Shown here: positions 6,572-14,459 of the stretch, in pieces | Position numbering within the stretch: position 1 is the stretch's first letter | How the letters are laid out: each line of letters begins with the position of its first letter | Assembly: GCA_035645555.1 (NCBI GenBank) | Contig: DASQMI010000077.1 | Location: 1 to 39,420 of the forward strand | DNA: 39,420 nt | Source of the DNA: Lysobacter_F sp035645555 | GTDB lineage: Bacteria; Pseudomonadota; Gammaproteobacteria; Xanthomonadales; Xanthomonadaceae | Reading direction: 5' to 3' | Program-made: the position numbers and the translations under genes | Notes under the pieces: model-generated | Databases searched by the model: none | The model's input: the letters and a program-made list of their open reading frames with translations, nothing else | What the model was told of the DNA's origin: nothing

Positions 6572-7596
6572 ACGCGGTCCTGCAGCCGCCACTGCACGCG
6601 CCGGCCGACACGCTCGGCCGGCCGCTGCGCGACCTGCGGCTGTCGGTGATCGAAGCGTGCAACTTCCGCTGTCCGTACTGCATGCCCGCCGACCGCGTGG
6701 GCGACGCGCACGGCCTTGATACCGCCTCGCGGCTCGACTTCGACGAGATCGAGTCGCTGGTGCGCGCGTTCGTGCGGCTCGGCGTGCGCAAGTTGCGACT
6801 GACCGGCGGCGAACCGCTGCTGCGCCGCGGGCTGCCGGAGCTGGTGCGGCGGCTGGCGGCGATCGACGGGCTGGAGGATCTCGCGCTCACCACCAACGGC
6901 TCGTTGCTCGCCGCGCAGGCGCGCGCGCTGCGCGAGGCCGGGCTGCGCCGGCTGACGATCAGCCTGGACGCGCTCGATCCGGCGGTGTTCCGCGCGATGT
7001 CCGGCGGCCGTGGCGAGGTCGCCGCCGTCCTTGCCGGGATCGCCGCCGCGGAAGCGGCCGGATTCGCGCCGCTGAAGATCAATTGCGTGGTGCAGCGCGG
7101 CGTCAACGACGACCAGGTGCTGCCGCTGGCCGGACATTTCCGCCACAGCGGCCACGTGCTGCGCTTCATCGAATACATGGACGTCGGCACCTGCAACGGT
7201 TGGCGCGCCGGCGACGTGGTGCCGGCGGCCGAACTGCGCGCGCGCATCCACGCACGCTGGCCGCTGCGGCCGCTCGCGCCGGGCTATCGCGGCGAAGTGG
7301 CCACCCGTCATGCGTTCGTCGACGGCGGCGGCGAGATCGGCTTTGTGAGCTCGGTCAGCGCGCCGTTCTGCGGCGACTGCCACCGCGCGCGCGTCGCCGC
7401 CGACGGCACGCTGTACACCTGCCTGTTCGCGTCGACCGGCACGCCGCTGCGGCCGCTGCTGGCGCTTGGCGAGGCAGGCCTGGCCGAGGCGGTTGCTGCG
7501 CGGTGGTCGCAGCGTGCCGACCGTTACAGCGAACTGCGCGCCGCCCGTGCGCCGGCGCCCGCGCGGCGGGTCGAGATGTTCCTGGTGGGCGGCTGA
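6568..7596 (+). CDS. moaA: GTP 3',8-cyclase (molybdenum cofactor biosynthesis protein A)
   Basis: Radical-SAM enzyme that converts GTP to 3',8-cyclo-7,8-dihydro-GTP, the first step of molybdopterin synthesis in the cytoplasm. The 342-residue protein has both iron-sulfur sites: C31, C35 and C38 in CNFRCPYC bind the radical-SAM cluster, and C268, C271 and C285 (CGDCHRARVAADGTLYTC) bind the second, GTP-binding cluster. LRLTGGEPLLR (76-86) is the SAM-binding glycine motif. The C-terminus ends in FLVGG; the two terminal glycines are needed for catalysis in the family. The start codon overlaps the stop of the NTF2-like gene by 4 bp, and moaC follows after 2 bp, so the genes are one operon. Confidence 0.96.
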   Translation: MNAVLQPPLHAPADTLGRPLRDLRLSVIEACNFRCPYCMPADRVGDAHGLDTASRLDFDEIESLVRAFVRLGVRKLRLTGGEPLLRRGLPELVRRLAAIDGLEDLALTTNGSLLAAQARALREAGLRRLTISLDALDPAVFRAMSGGRGEVAAVLAGIAAAEAAGFAPLKINCVVQRGVNDDQVLPLAGHFRHSGHVLRFIEYMDVGTCNGWRAGDVVPAAELRARIHARWPLRPLAPGYRGEVATRHAFVDGGGEIGFVSSVSAPFCGDCHRARVAADGTLYTCLFASTGTPLRPLLALGEAGLAEAVAARWSQRADRYSELRAARAPAPARRVEMFLVGG

Positions 7597-7598
7597 GC

Positions 7599-8099
7599 AT
7601 GGCGCGCAAGGCCGCTGCCTCCCGCCTGACCCATCTGGATGCCGACGGGCGTCCGGCGATGGTCGACGTCTCGGCGAAGGCGACGACCGTGCGCGAAGCG
7701 CGCGCGGAATGCCGGGTGCGCTTCCCCGCCGACGTCGCCGCCGAGCTGCGCGCCGGCGACATGAAGAGCGCCAAGGGCGGCATCGTCGACACCGCGGTGA
7801 TCGCCGGCACGATGGCGGTCAAGCGCACCGCCGAGCTGATTCCGTTCTGCCACCCGCTGCCGATCGACGGCTGCCGCATCGCGATCGAATGGACCGACGC
7901 GCGCAGCCTGCGGATCGAGTGCCGCGTGCGGACCACCCACCGTACCGGGGTGGAGATGGAGGCGCTGACCGGCGCCACGGTCGCCGCGCTCACCGTCTAC
8001 GACATGTGCAAGGCGCTGTCGCACCGCATCGTGCTCGGCCCGGCGAAGCTGCTGGCCAAGCGCGGCGGCCGCCGCGACTTCGGCGAGGTCGCGCCGTGA
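7599..8099 (+). CDS. moaC: Cyclic pyranopterin monophosphate synthase
   Basis: Converts the MoaA product to cyclic pyranopterin monophosphate. The 166-residue protein has the normal family length and conserved stretches: HLDADGRPAMVDVSAKATTV at the N-terminus, GDMKSAKGGIVDTAVIAG (53-70), IPFCHPLPIDGC (81-92), TGVEMEALTGA (116-126) and VYDMCKALS (133-141), which carries the catalytic D135 and K138. Start ATG 7599 lies 2 bp after the moaA stop. The moaD gene starts inside its stop codon region (GTGA overlap). Together with moaA, moaD and moaE it supplies the pathway up to molybdopterin. Confidence 0.96.
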   Translation: MARKAAASRLTHLDADGRPAMVDVSAKATTVREARAECRVRFPADVAAELRAGDMKSAKGGIVDTAVIAGTMAVKRTAELIPFCHPLPIDGCRIAIEWTDARSLRIECRVRTTHRTGVEMEALTGATVAALTVYDMCKALSHRIVLGPAKLLAKRGGRRDFGEVAP

Positions 8100-8338
8100 G
8101 CCGGGTGCGGGTGCTGTACTTCGCCAGCCTGCGCGATGCCGCCGGCTGCGCGGACGAATGGGTGGACTCGGCAGCCGCCGATCTCGCCGGGCTGTACGAG
8201 CAGCTGCGCGCGCGCCATGGCTTCGCGTTGCCGCGCGAGCGGTTGCGGGTGGCGGTCGACGGTGCGTTCGCGCGCTGGGAGGCGGCGTTGCCGGATGGCG
8301 CCGAGGTGGTGTTCGTGCCTCCGGTGAGCGGAGGCTGA
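8096..8338 (+). CDS. moaD: Molybdopterin synthase small subunit
   Basis: Ubiquitin-like sulfur carrier that donates sulfur, as a C-terminal thiocarboxylate, to make the dithiolene of molybdopterin. The 80-residue protein begins VRVLYFASLRDAAG, typical of MoaD, and ends in VFVPPVSGG; the terminal Gly-Gly at 79-80 is the active end. Translation starts at GTG 8096, overlapping the moaC stop by 4 bp, which suggests coupled translation. moaE follows after 2 bp. The sulfur-loading enzyme (MoeB type) is not in the window. Confidence 0.93.
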   Translation: MSRVRVLYFASLRDAAGCADEWVDSAAADLAGLYEQLRARHGFALPRERLRVAVDGAFARWEAALPDGAEVVFVPPVSGG

Positions 8339-8340
8339 GC

Positions 8341-8766
8341 ATGCGGCGCTTCGCACTCGCCGATGCCGCGTTCGACGTCGCCCCGCTGCGCGAACGTCTG
8401 CTGCGCGCCGATGCCGGCGCCTACGCGAGCTTCGAGGGCTGGGTGCGCGACCACCACGGCGGCCGCGCGGTGCGGGGGCTGCACTACGAGGCGTACCGCC
8501 CGCTTGCCGAGAGCGAGGGCGAAGCGATCCTGGACGAGGCGCGTGCGCGTTTCGCGATCGCCGAGGCGGCCTGCGTGCACCGGCTGGGCGAACTGGCGGT
8601 GGGTGAGCTCGCGGTGTGGGTGGGCGTCAGCGCCGCGCACCGCGATGCCGCGTTCTCGGCCTGCCGCTGGATCATCGACGAGGTCAAGGCGCGCGTGCCG
8701 ATCTGGAAGCACGAGCGCTATGCCGACGGCGGGGCCGTCTGGCTGCATCCCGCTTCCCCGGGCTAA
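8341..8766 (+). CDS. moaE: Molybdopterin synthase catalytic subunit
   Basis: Catalytic subunit of the MoaD2-MoaE2 complex that adds two sulfurs to cyclic pyranopterin monophosphate. The 141-residue protein has the MoaE pattern: AYASFEGWVRDHHGGRAVRG (27-46) with the substrate-binding Arg and His, LHYEAYRPLAESE (47-59), HRLGELAVGELAVWVGVSAAHR (80-101), and the active-site lysines K116 and K123 in IDEVKARVPIWKHE. ATG 8341 lies 2 bp after the moaD stop. It ends the moa run, and the beta-propeller gene begins 12 bp later with its own strong ribosome-binding site. Confidence 0.95.
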   Translation: MRRFALADAAFDVAPLRERLLRADAGAYASFEGWVRDHHGGRAVRGLHYEAYRPLAESEGEAILDEARARFAIAEAACVHRLGELAVGELAVWVGVSAAHRDAAFSACRWIIDEVKARVPIWKHERYADGGAVWLHPASPG

Positions 8767-8778
8767 GGAGTGCCTGTC

Positions 8779-9792
8779 ATGCGCATGCTGCTGCTGATGC
8801 TGGTCCTGATCGCGGTTCCCGCCCACGCCGCCGAGCTGTTGGTCGGCAACAAGGCGGCCGATACCGTCTGGCGGCTGTCGCTGGAGAACGGCCGCCGGCT
8901 CGGCGAGTTCGCCACCGGCATAGGTCCGCACGAGATCGCGGTGTCCGCCGACGGACGTCGCGCCGCGGTGGCCAATTACGGGCGCGCGCAGGCCGGCAAC
9001 ACGTTGACGGTGGTCGAGCTGGATGGCGATGCGGCGCCGCGCACGATCGACCTCGGCCGGCACGGACGCCCGCACGGCATGCGCTTCCTGCCGGACAGCG
9101 ACCGCACGGTGCTGGTCACCACCGAGGCGAGCGGCGCGCTGTTGCAGGTGGATCTGGAGCGCGGCCGCATCGAGCGCACGTTCGAGATCGGCACCGGCAC
9201 CGGCCACATGGTCGCGGTCGCCGCGGACGGACGCACGGCGTACGTGGCGAAGATCGCCGCCGGGGCGGTGGTGCGCGTCGATCTCGACAGTGGCGAGGTT
9301 ATCGAGCAGGCCGCCGGTGCCGGCGCGGAAGGCATCGCGCTGCGGCCGGGCGCGCAGGAACTGTGGGTGAGCAATCGCGACGCCGGCACGGTGACGATCC
9401 ACGATCCGGCCACGCTCGCGGTGCGCGCAACGCTGCCGAGCGAAGGCTTCCCGATCCGTGTCGCGTTCACTTCCGACGGCCGCTTGGCGTTGGTCACCAA
9501 CGCCAAGGCTGGGACGCTCGCGGTCTTCGACGCGCGCAAGCGCCGGCGGCTGGCGACTGTGGCGCTGGCGCGCGCTGACCGTGAATACAAGCCGACGCTG
9601 CTCGGCCGCGCCGCGCTGCCGATCGGCGTAATTGCTCATCCCAGTCGGCCGCTCGCGTACGTCGCCATCGCCGGCGGAGACGAGATCGCGGTGGTCGACC
9701 TGCGCAAGTACACCGTGATCGACCGCTGGCCGACCGGGCGTGAGCCCGACGCGCTGGCGATCGGCCTGTCCGACGGCGCGGGCGCACGCTGA
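8779..9792 (+). CDS. Exported YVTN-type beta-propeller protein
   Basis: A 337-residue protein with a clear signal peptide (MRMLLLMLVLIAVPAHA, cleavage before AELLVG), so it is periplasmic or secreted. The mature part consists of repeated blades with the pattern GPHEIAVSADGRRAAVANYG, GHMVAVAADGRTAYVAKI, GIALRPGAQELWVSNRDAG and VAFTSDGRLALVTNAKAGTL, typical of seven-bladed YVTN/lactonase-like propellers. No catalytic residues of lactonase or dehydrogenases are obvious, so the function is unknown. Start ATG 8779 is preceded by AAGGAG with 8-bp spacing; the upstream in-frame GTG 8770 overlaps that site and is less likely. It lies 12 bp after moaE and may be co-transcribed with it. Confidence 0.85.
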   Translation: MRMLLLMLVLIAVPAHAAELLVGNKAADTVWRLSLENGRRLGEFATGIGPHEIAVSADGRRAAVANYGRAQAGNTLTVVELDGDAAPRTIDLGRHGRPHGMRFLPDSDRTVLVTTEASGALLQVDLERGRIERTFEIGTGTGHMVAVAADGRTAYVAKIAAGAVVRVDLDSGEVIEQAAGAGAEGIALRPGAQELWVSNRDAGTVTIHDPATLAVRATLPSEGFPIRVAFTSDGRLALVTNAKAGTLAVFDARKRRRLATVALARADREYKPTLLGRAALPIGVIAHPSRPLAYVAIAGGDEIAVVDLRKYTVIDRWPTGREPDALAIGLSDGAGAR

Positions 9793-9801
9793 GCCGCTTC
9801 A

Positions 9802-9821
9802 GCCGGCGGATCGCCGCCGGC
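9802..9821 (+). terminator. Possible terminator hairpin after the moa/propeller run
   Basis: GCCGGCGG and CCGCCGGC form a perfect 8-bp stem with loop ATCG, 10 bp after the beta-propeller stop codon. No T-run follows, so it may only stabilise the mRNA end. Confidence 0.35.
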
Positions 9822-9834
9822 GCGGGTTCTGGGC

Positions 9835-9840
9835 TACACT
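9835..9840 (+). promoter_or_regulatory. Putative -10 element (TACACT) before ffs
   Basis: GGGCTACACTGCG is almost identical to the site before trpB at 22471. It would start transcription about 80 nt before the mature 4.5S RNA, so either a 5' leader is trimmed off or another promoter lies closer. Confidence 0.35.
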
Positions 9841-9925
9841 GCGCGTCTCGACGCTGCGTGCGATGCGCGCGGTCGCGATCGCGACCCAAACGATCGAGCT
9901 CCGCACGCACGGCGTGCCCGTCCAT

Positions 9926-10035
9926 GGTGGCCCCGTTGGCGCCTCCGCGACGATAGGTCGAAAACCCCGCCAGGGCCGGAAGGCAGCAACGGTATCGGCC
10001 GATTCGGGCGCCGGAGTCACGCTGGCGGGGCCGCC
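9926..10035 (+). ncRNA. ffs: Signal recognition particle RNA, 4.5S (small bacterial type)
   Basis: RNA scaffold of the signal recognition particle; it binds Ffh and FtsY and targets membrane proteins to the translocon. The conserved apical part is plain: CAGGGCCGGAAGGCAGCAAC at 9971-9990 holds the GGAA tetraloop (9978-9981) and the asymmetric internal loop recognised by the Ffh M domain. The ends pair as GGTGGCCCC (9926-9934) with GGGGCCGCC (10027-10035), one G-U pair included, giving a single hairpin of about 110 nt. GCCTTTT directly follows and probably ends the transcript. The exact 5' end is estimated from the pairing. Confidence 0.92.
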
Positions 10036-10076
10036 GCCTTTTGATGCGCCGTCCGGCCGCGCGGAACGCGGCGGCT

Positions 10077-10082
10077 TATACT
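10077..10082 (+). promoter_or_regulatory. Putative -10 element (TATACT) for rimO
   Basis: CTTATACTGCGC lies about 55 bp before the rimO ATG and after the ffs 3' end, so rimO has its own promoter. No clear -35 box is seen. Confidence 0.45.
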
Positions 10083-10137
10083 GCGCAGCCCGCCCCGGGC
10101 CGTCGTCCGACCGCCCCTCCATCGCCGCGGTCGTCCC

Positions 10138-11508
10138 ATGTCCACGCAGAACCCGAAAGTCGGCTTCGTCAGTCTCGGCTGCCCGAAGGCGCTGGTCGAT
10201 TCCGAACGCATCCTCACCCAGCTCAAGGTCGAGGGCTACGACATCGTGCCCAGCTACGACGACGCCGACGTCGTCGTGGTCAACACCTGCGGCTTCATCG
10301 ACGCCGCGGTGGAGGAATCGCTCGAGGCGATCGGCGAGGCACTCGCCGAGAACGGCAAGGTCATCGTCACCGGCTGCCTGGGCAAGCGCGCCGAACTGAT
10401 CCGCGAGACCCATCCGGGCGTGCTCGCGATCAGCGGCCCGCAGGACTACGCCAGCGTGATGAACGCCGTGCACGCCGCACTGCCGCCGAAGCACGACCCC
10501 TTCCTCGACCTGGTGCCCGCCAGCGGCATCAAGCTGACCCCGAAGCATTACGCGTACCTGAAGATTTCCGAAGGCTGCAATCACCGCTGCAGCTTCTGCA
10601 TCATCCCGTCGATGCGCGGCGACCTGGTCTCGCGACCGGTCGACGAGGTGCTGCGCGAGGCCGAGAAGCTGGTGATGGGCGGGGTCAAGGAGCTGCTGGT
10701 GATCTCGCAGGACACCAGCGCCTACGGCGTGGACCTGCGCTACGCCGAGCGCGAATGGCGCGGGCAGGCCTACGCGACCCGCATGACCGCGCTGTGCGAG
10801 GGACTGGCGCAGCTCGGGGTGTGGACGCGGCTGCATTACGTCTACCCGTATCCGCACGTGGACGAGGTCATGCCGCTGATGGCAGAAGGCCGTGTACTGC
10901 CGTACCTCGACATTCCGTTCCAGCACGCCAGCCCCCGTATCCTCAAGCTGATGAAGCGCCCCGGCGCGGTCGACAGGACGCTCGAGCGCATCCGGCGCTG
11001 GCGTTCGATCTGCCCGGATCTCACCCTCCGCAGCACGTTCATCGTCGGTTTCCCGGGCGAGACCGAAGCCGAGTTCGAGGAACTGCTCGACTTCCTTAAC
11101 GAGGCGCAACTCGACCGCGTGGGCGCGTTCGCCTACTCGCCGGTGGAGGGTGCCGCCGCCAACGCCTTGCCCGATCCGGTGCCGGAAGAGGTCAAGCAGG
11201 AGCGGTTGGCGCGCTTCATGGAGCGGCAGGCGGAGATCTCCGCCGCGCGCCTGGAAGCGAAGGTCGGCACTGTGCAACGCTGCCTGGTGGACGCCATCGA
11301 CGGCGAGCTGGCGATCGCGCGCTCGCAAGCCGACGCGCCGGAGATCGACGGCCTGGTGCAGATCCAGAACGGAGCGGCCGCCGGATTGCGAGCGGGCCAG
11401 TTCGTGGACGTCGAGATCCTCGGCAGCGACGAGCACGACCTGTACGGCGAGGTCGACATCGGCGGCGGACTCGCGGCGCCGCACGCGGCGCGTTTCGCCG
11501 AGGTCTGA
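10138..11508 (+). CDS. rimO: Ribosomal protein uS12 (S12) methylthiotransferase
   Basis: Radical-SAM enzyme that adds a methylthio group to a conserved aspartate of ribosomal protein S12. The 456-residue protein has the three methylthiotransferase domains. The N-terminal UPF0004 domain carries C15 (VSLGCPKALVDSE), C51 (VNTCGFID) and C80 (TGCLGKR) for the auxiliary cluster. The radical-SAM domain carries C147, C151 and C154 in SEGCNHRCSFCIIPSMRG. A C-terminal TRAM domain ends in VDVEILGSDEHDLYGEV. The IPSMRG and LGCPKALVDSE sequences favour RimO over the tRNA enzyme MiaB. ATG 10138 gives the expected N-terminus. It has its own TATACT site and no same-strand partner within 80 bp. Confidence 0.95.
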   Translation: MSTQNPKVGFVSLGCPKALVDSERILTQLKVEGYDIVPSYDDADVVVVNTCGFIDAAVEESLEAIGEALAENGKVIVTGCLGKRAELIRETHPGVLAISGPQDYASVMNAVHAALPPKHDPFLDLVPASGIKLTPKHYAYLKISEGCNHRCSFCIIPSMRGDLVSRPVDEVLREAEKLVMGGVKELLVISQDTSAYGVDLRYAEREWRGQAYATRMTALCEGLAQLGVWTRLHYVYPYPHVDEVMPLMAEGRVLPYLDIPFQHASPRILKLMKRPGAVDRTLERIRRWRSICPDLTLRSTFIVGFPGETEAEFEELLDFLNEAQLDRVGAFAYSPVEGAAANALPDPVPEEVKQERLARFMERQAEISAARLEAKVGTVQRCLVDAIDGELAIARSQADAPEIDGLVQIQNGAAAGLRAGQFVDVEILGSDEHDLYGEVDIGGGLAAPHAARFAEV

Positions 11509-11596
11509 GCGCGCCGACGCCTTCGCGCGGTTCACGGCCTCTTGCCGCCGCGCGTGCTGCGATCACCGGCTGGTGGTGGAGAGGCGGGTCGCAGTC

Positions 11597-12184
11597 ATGA
11601 TGGTGTTGGACGGACGCGCGGTGGCGATCCTGGCCACCGACGGATTCGAGTTTTCCGAGCTGGCGGAACCGCGCCGGCTGCTGGAGGAAGCGGGCGCGCG
11701 GGTGGATGTGGTGTCGCTGGAGAAGCGCCCGATCCGCGGCTGGAAGGATGCCGACTGGCACGACGCGGTCGAGGTCGAGGCGGTGCTCGCCGAGGTCGAT
11801 CCCGACGACTACGACGCGCTGGTGCTGCCGGGCGGCGTGATCAACCCGGACAAGCTGCGCCAGCACCCGGAGGCGATCGAGTTCGTGCGCCGCATGGCCA
11901 CCGAAGGCAAGCCGGTAGCGGCGATCTGCCACGGCCCGTGGACGCTGATCGACGCCGGCGTGGTGGAAGGGCGCCGGGTCACCTCCTGGCCGTCGCTGCG
12001 GCGCGATCTGGAGAACGCCGGCGCGCGCTGGGAAGACAGCCCGGTGGTGTGCGACGGCAACCTGATCACCAGCCGCAAGCCGGACGACATCGAACTGTTC
12101 GCGCAGGCGCTGATCGACGTGCTGCAGCAGCATCCGCACGCCGAGCTCGATGTCTCGCCGGTGGTGACGCCGACCCTGCAGTGA
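11597..12184 (+). CDS. DJ-1/PfpI family protein (putative protein deglycase or stress protein)
   Basis: A 195-residue cytoplasmic protein of the PfpI branch of the DJ-1 superfamily. The nucleophile elbow AAICHGPW holds C111 with H112 beside it, and the conserved acid E18 is in TDGFEFSELAEP. LVLPGGVINPDKLR (76-89) and VEGRRVTSWPSLRRDL (123-138) are typical of the family. Relatives act as deglycases, chaperones or general stress proteins; which applies is not visible here. ATG 11597 is immediately followed by a second ATG at 11600; GGAGAGG lies 12 bp upstream of the first. Its stop is 6 bp from the stop of the convergent greB gene. Confidence 0.88.
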   Translation: MMVLDGRAVAILATDGFEFSELAEPRRLLEEAGARVDVVSLEKRPIRGWKDADWHDAVEVEAVLAEVDPDDYDALVLPGGVINPDKLRQHPEAIEFVRRMATEGKPVAAICHGPWTLIDAGVVEGRRVTSWPSLRRDLENAGARWEDSPVVCDGNLITSRKPDDIELFAQALIDVLQQHPHAELDVSPVVTPTLQ

Positions 12185-12196
12185 GCCGGCTCAGGG
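12174..12196. terminator. Palindrome across convergent stops of the PfpI gene and greB
   Basis: GAGCCGGCTC (12183-12192) is a perfect 10-bp palindrome that contains parts of both stop codons, flanked by complementary CCCTG (12174-12178) and CAGGG (12192-12196). It may act as a weak two-way terminator; there is no T-run. Confidence 0.3.
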
Positions 12197-12694
12197 GTCG
12201 TAGCGCACGTCCACGATGACGAACCGCTGCGTGCCGCCCGGCAGTTCGGCCACGAACTCGTCGTCGATACGCTTCTTCAGCATCGCGCGCGCCAGCGGCG
12301 AGTCGATGCTGATGTGGCCGAGCCTGGCGTCGGTCTCGTCGGGGCCGACGATGCGGTAGCGCTGCAACGCGCCGTCGCTGACTCGCTCGATCTCCACCCA
12401 CGCGCCGAAGAACACCGCCTCGCGGTCGGAAGGCGCCGTGTCGACCACCTTCAATGTTTCCAGCCGCTTGCTGAGATAGCGCACGCGGCGGTCGATTTCG
12501 CCCAGCTGCTTCTTGCGGTAGGTGTATTCGGCATTCTCGGAGCGGTCGCCTTCCGCGGCGGCGGCGGCCAGCGCCTTCACCACCTCAGGGCGGCGCACGC
12601 GCCACAGCTCGTCGAGCTCGGCCTTGAGCCGCGCATGGCCGTCGCGGGTGATCAGCGCGGTGCTCCTCTCGCCAGGCGGACGCCAGCGACCCAT
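12191..12694 (-). CDS. greB: Transcription elongation factor GreB
   Basis: Binds backtracked RNA polymerase through its secondary channel and stimulates cleavage of the extruded RNA. The 167-residue protein has the GreA/GreB layout: an N-terminal antiparallel coiled coil (about 15-85) whose tip GDRSENAEYTYRKKQLGEID (49-68) carries the acidic D50 and E53, and a C-terminal FKBP-like domain (VFFGAWVEIERV to RFVIVDVRYDP). The sequence EYTYRKK and the length favour GreB over GreA. Start ATG 12692-12694 is supported by AAGGAG with 8-bp spacing; a longer frame upstream is not coding. A TAGAAT hexamer lies about 135 bp upstream on the minus strand. It is convergent with the PfpI gene and divergent from the transglycosylase gene. 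Confidence 0.93.
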   Translation of the reverse strand: MGRWRPPGERSTALITRDGHARLKAELDELWRVRRPEVVKALAAAAAEGDRSENAEYTYRKKQLGEIDRRVRYLSKRLETLKVVDTAPSDREAVFFGAWVEIERVSDGALQRYRIVGPDETDARLGHISIDSPLARAMLKKRIDDEFVAELPGGTQRFVIVDVRYDP

Positions 12695-12827
12695 CGCGCT
12701 CACTCCTTCGCCCGTGAGGGCGCGCGTGCGCACATGCCGCTCGCGAGGGCGGGATGCACGGGCGGGGCGATGCGCAGGATCGTCTTCACAGGCGTGTCGA
12801 GCAGGGCAAGGCGTGCGCTGTGTCGCG

Positions 12828-12833
12828 ATTCTA
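12828..12833 (-). promoter_or_regulatory. Putative -10 element (TAGAAT) for greB
   Basis: On the minus strand GGCTAGAATCGCG resembles the sites before tpiA and secG. It implies a greB leader of roughly 125 nt in the 229-bp divergent gap (12695-12923), which otherwise shows no gene. Confidence 0.4.
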
Positions 12834-12923
12834 GCCGCGCACGCCTGGCTGAACAGAGGCGTTGATGACACGACCTACACGCAGGGCTAACCTCGCGGGC
12901 ACCTCACGTCGCCGTCGCTGCCC

Positions 12924-14453
12924 ATGTCGCGTATCCGCTCCTCATTGCTGTCGTTGCTGATCGCCACGGCGCTGGCCCAACCGTTCTCGGCGGAGGCGCA
13001 GTCGCGACGCGACCAAGCCGCGATCGCCGCGCTCGAGCATCGCCTGCAGGCGGCCGAGGCGAAGTACCGCGACGCGCTCGTCAAGGCGCGCAACGCCGAC
13101 CCCGAGGCGCAGGCGCTGGCCGACCAGGCGCTGGAGGACATCGAGGATGTGATCGCCGCCTGCGCCAAGCAGCGCGGGTGTTCGCTCGGCACCATGCTCG
13201 CCGGGTACAAGCGCCTGCTGAAGCTCAACCTCGACAGCGAGCGGCCGGGCGACGAAGCAGAGGATTCCGACGAGCTCGGCAGCGACGCGCTCGCCGCCGA
13301 CGTTCCGGAGGCTGCGCGCGCCGCGGCGCTGCTGAGTCCGGACGGGCAGCGCTTCGTGGAGATGGTGCAGTTCAATCCGGCGGTCCAAGCCGGCATCCGC
13401 CGCTGGCTGACGGACATGCGCGGCTCGCTGATCCAGAGCCACGAGAACTACCAGTACATGCGCCACCTGATGTGGCCGCAGTTCGAGCGCGGCGGCCTGC
13501 CGGAGGCGCTGCTGTTCGGCATCATGGCCAAGGAATCCAACGGTCGTGTGCATTCGACCTCGCGCGCCGGCGCGGCCGGCCCGCTGCAGTTCATGTACGC
13601 CACCGGCAAGCGCTTCGGCCTCGGCGACGACGGCACCGGATTCGATACCCGCTACGACCCGCGCGCGTCGGCGGAAGCGGCGGCGGCATATCTCAACGAG
13701 CGCCTCGGCCAGCTCAACCGCAGCATCGAGATGTCGCTGGCCGCGTACAACGGCGGCGAGGGCCGCGCGCTGCGTATCGCGCAGGCCAATCCGGGTCGCA
13801 ATTTCTGGGACGAGTCGGTCTACAACCAGTTCCCGGCGGAAACGCGCGACTACGTGCCGATGGTGATCGCCGCGGCGTGGCTGTACCTGCACCCGAAGGA
13901 ATACGGGCTGACGTTTCCCAAGGTCGAGCCGAAGCCGGCACCGCTGAAGCTGGCGCGCCCGAGCTCGATCTACGAGCTCACCATCTGCCTCGGCAACGGC
14001 GGCACCCGCGAAGGCTTCATGCGCGCGCTGCGCAACCTCAATCCGCGCTACCAGGCCGACAGCTACCTGCCGGCGGGCACCGTGCTCAACGCCACCACCA
14101 AAATGGTCGGCCTGTACAACCGCCATTGCGTCGACGGCCGCCGCGCGGAGCTCGCGCGCCAGCTGATGCTGAGCGACCCGTCGCGCGCGATCGTCCGCAC
14201 CGGGCCGATCCAGACCGTGCCGAGCGTCCCGGCGGCGGCCGACGAGACCGCCGCGCCTGCGTCGGGACCGCAGACGCCGCAGTCCGCATCCGCGCCGCGC
14301 CAGTACCGCGTGCAGCGCGGTGAGACGTTGTTCGCGATCGCGCGGCGCTTCCAGTGCGATACCCGCGACCTCGCGCGTGCCAACGATCTGAAGGCGCCGC
14401 GCTACACGCTGCGTCCAGGCCAGCGCCTGAGGCTGGAAGGCTGCCGCGGCTGA
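12924..14453 (+). CDS. Lytic murein transglycosylase with LysM domain (MltD-like)
   Basis: Cell-wall enzyme that cleaves the glycan strands of peptidoglycan to form 1,6-anhydromuramyl ends in the periplasm. The 509-residue protein starts with a signal peptide (SSLLSLLIATALAQPFSAEA, no lipobox Cys seen) and a helical, coiled-coil-like region (28-105). The SLT domain spans about 180-325. Its catalytic glutamate is E204 in GIMAKESNG, followed by GAAGPLQFM (216-224), AAYNGGEGR (273-281) and ETRDYVPMVIAA (306-317). A LysM peptidoglycan-binding domain covers 461-506 (YRVQRGETLFAIARRF). A linker rich in Pro and Ala separates them. MltD usually carries more than one LysM, so the identity as MltD is tentative. 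Convergent with psd, with 6 bp between stops. Confidence 0.88.
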   Translation: MSRIRSSLLSLLIATALAQPFSAEAQSRRDQAAIAALEHRLQAAEAKYRDALVKARNADPEAQALADQALEDIEDVIAACAKQRGCSLGTMLAGYKRLLKLNLDSERPGDEAEDSDELGSDALAADVPEAARAAALLSPDGQRFVEMVQFNPAVQAGIRRWLTDMRGSLIQSHENYQYMRHLMWPQFERGGLPEALLFGIMAKESNGRVHSTSRAGAAGPLQFMYATGKRFGLGDDGTGFDTRYDPRASAEAAAAYLNERLGQLNRSIEMSLAAYNGGEGRALRIAQANPGRNFWDESVYNQFPAETRDYVPMVIAAAWLYLHPKEYGLTFPKVEPKPAPLKLARPSSIYELTICLGNGGTREGFMRALRNLNPRYQADSYLPAGTVLNATTKMVGLYNRHCVDGRRAELARQLMLSDPSRAIVRTGPIQTVPSVPAAADETAAPASGPQTPQSASAPRQYRVQRGETLFAIARRFQCDTRDLARANDLKAPRYTLRPGQRLRLEGCRG

Positions 14454-14459
14454 CGCCGC
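14446..14459. terminator. Small hairpin across the transglycosylase/psd convergent stops
   Basis: GCGGC and GCCGC (14446-14450, 14455-14459) pair around the loop TGAC, which contains the transglycosylase stop codon. A short GC stem with no T-run, so only a weak candidate. Confidence 0.3.
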
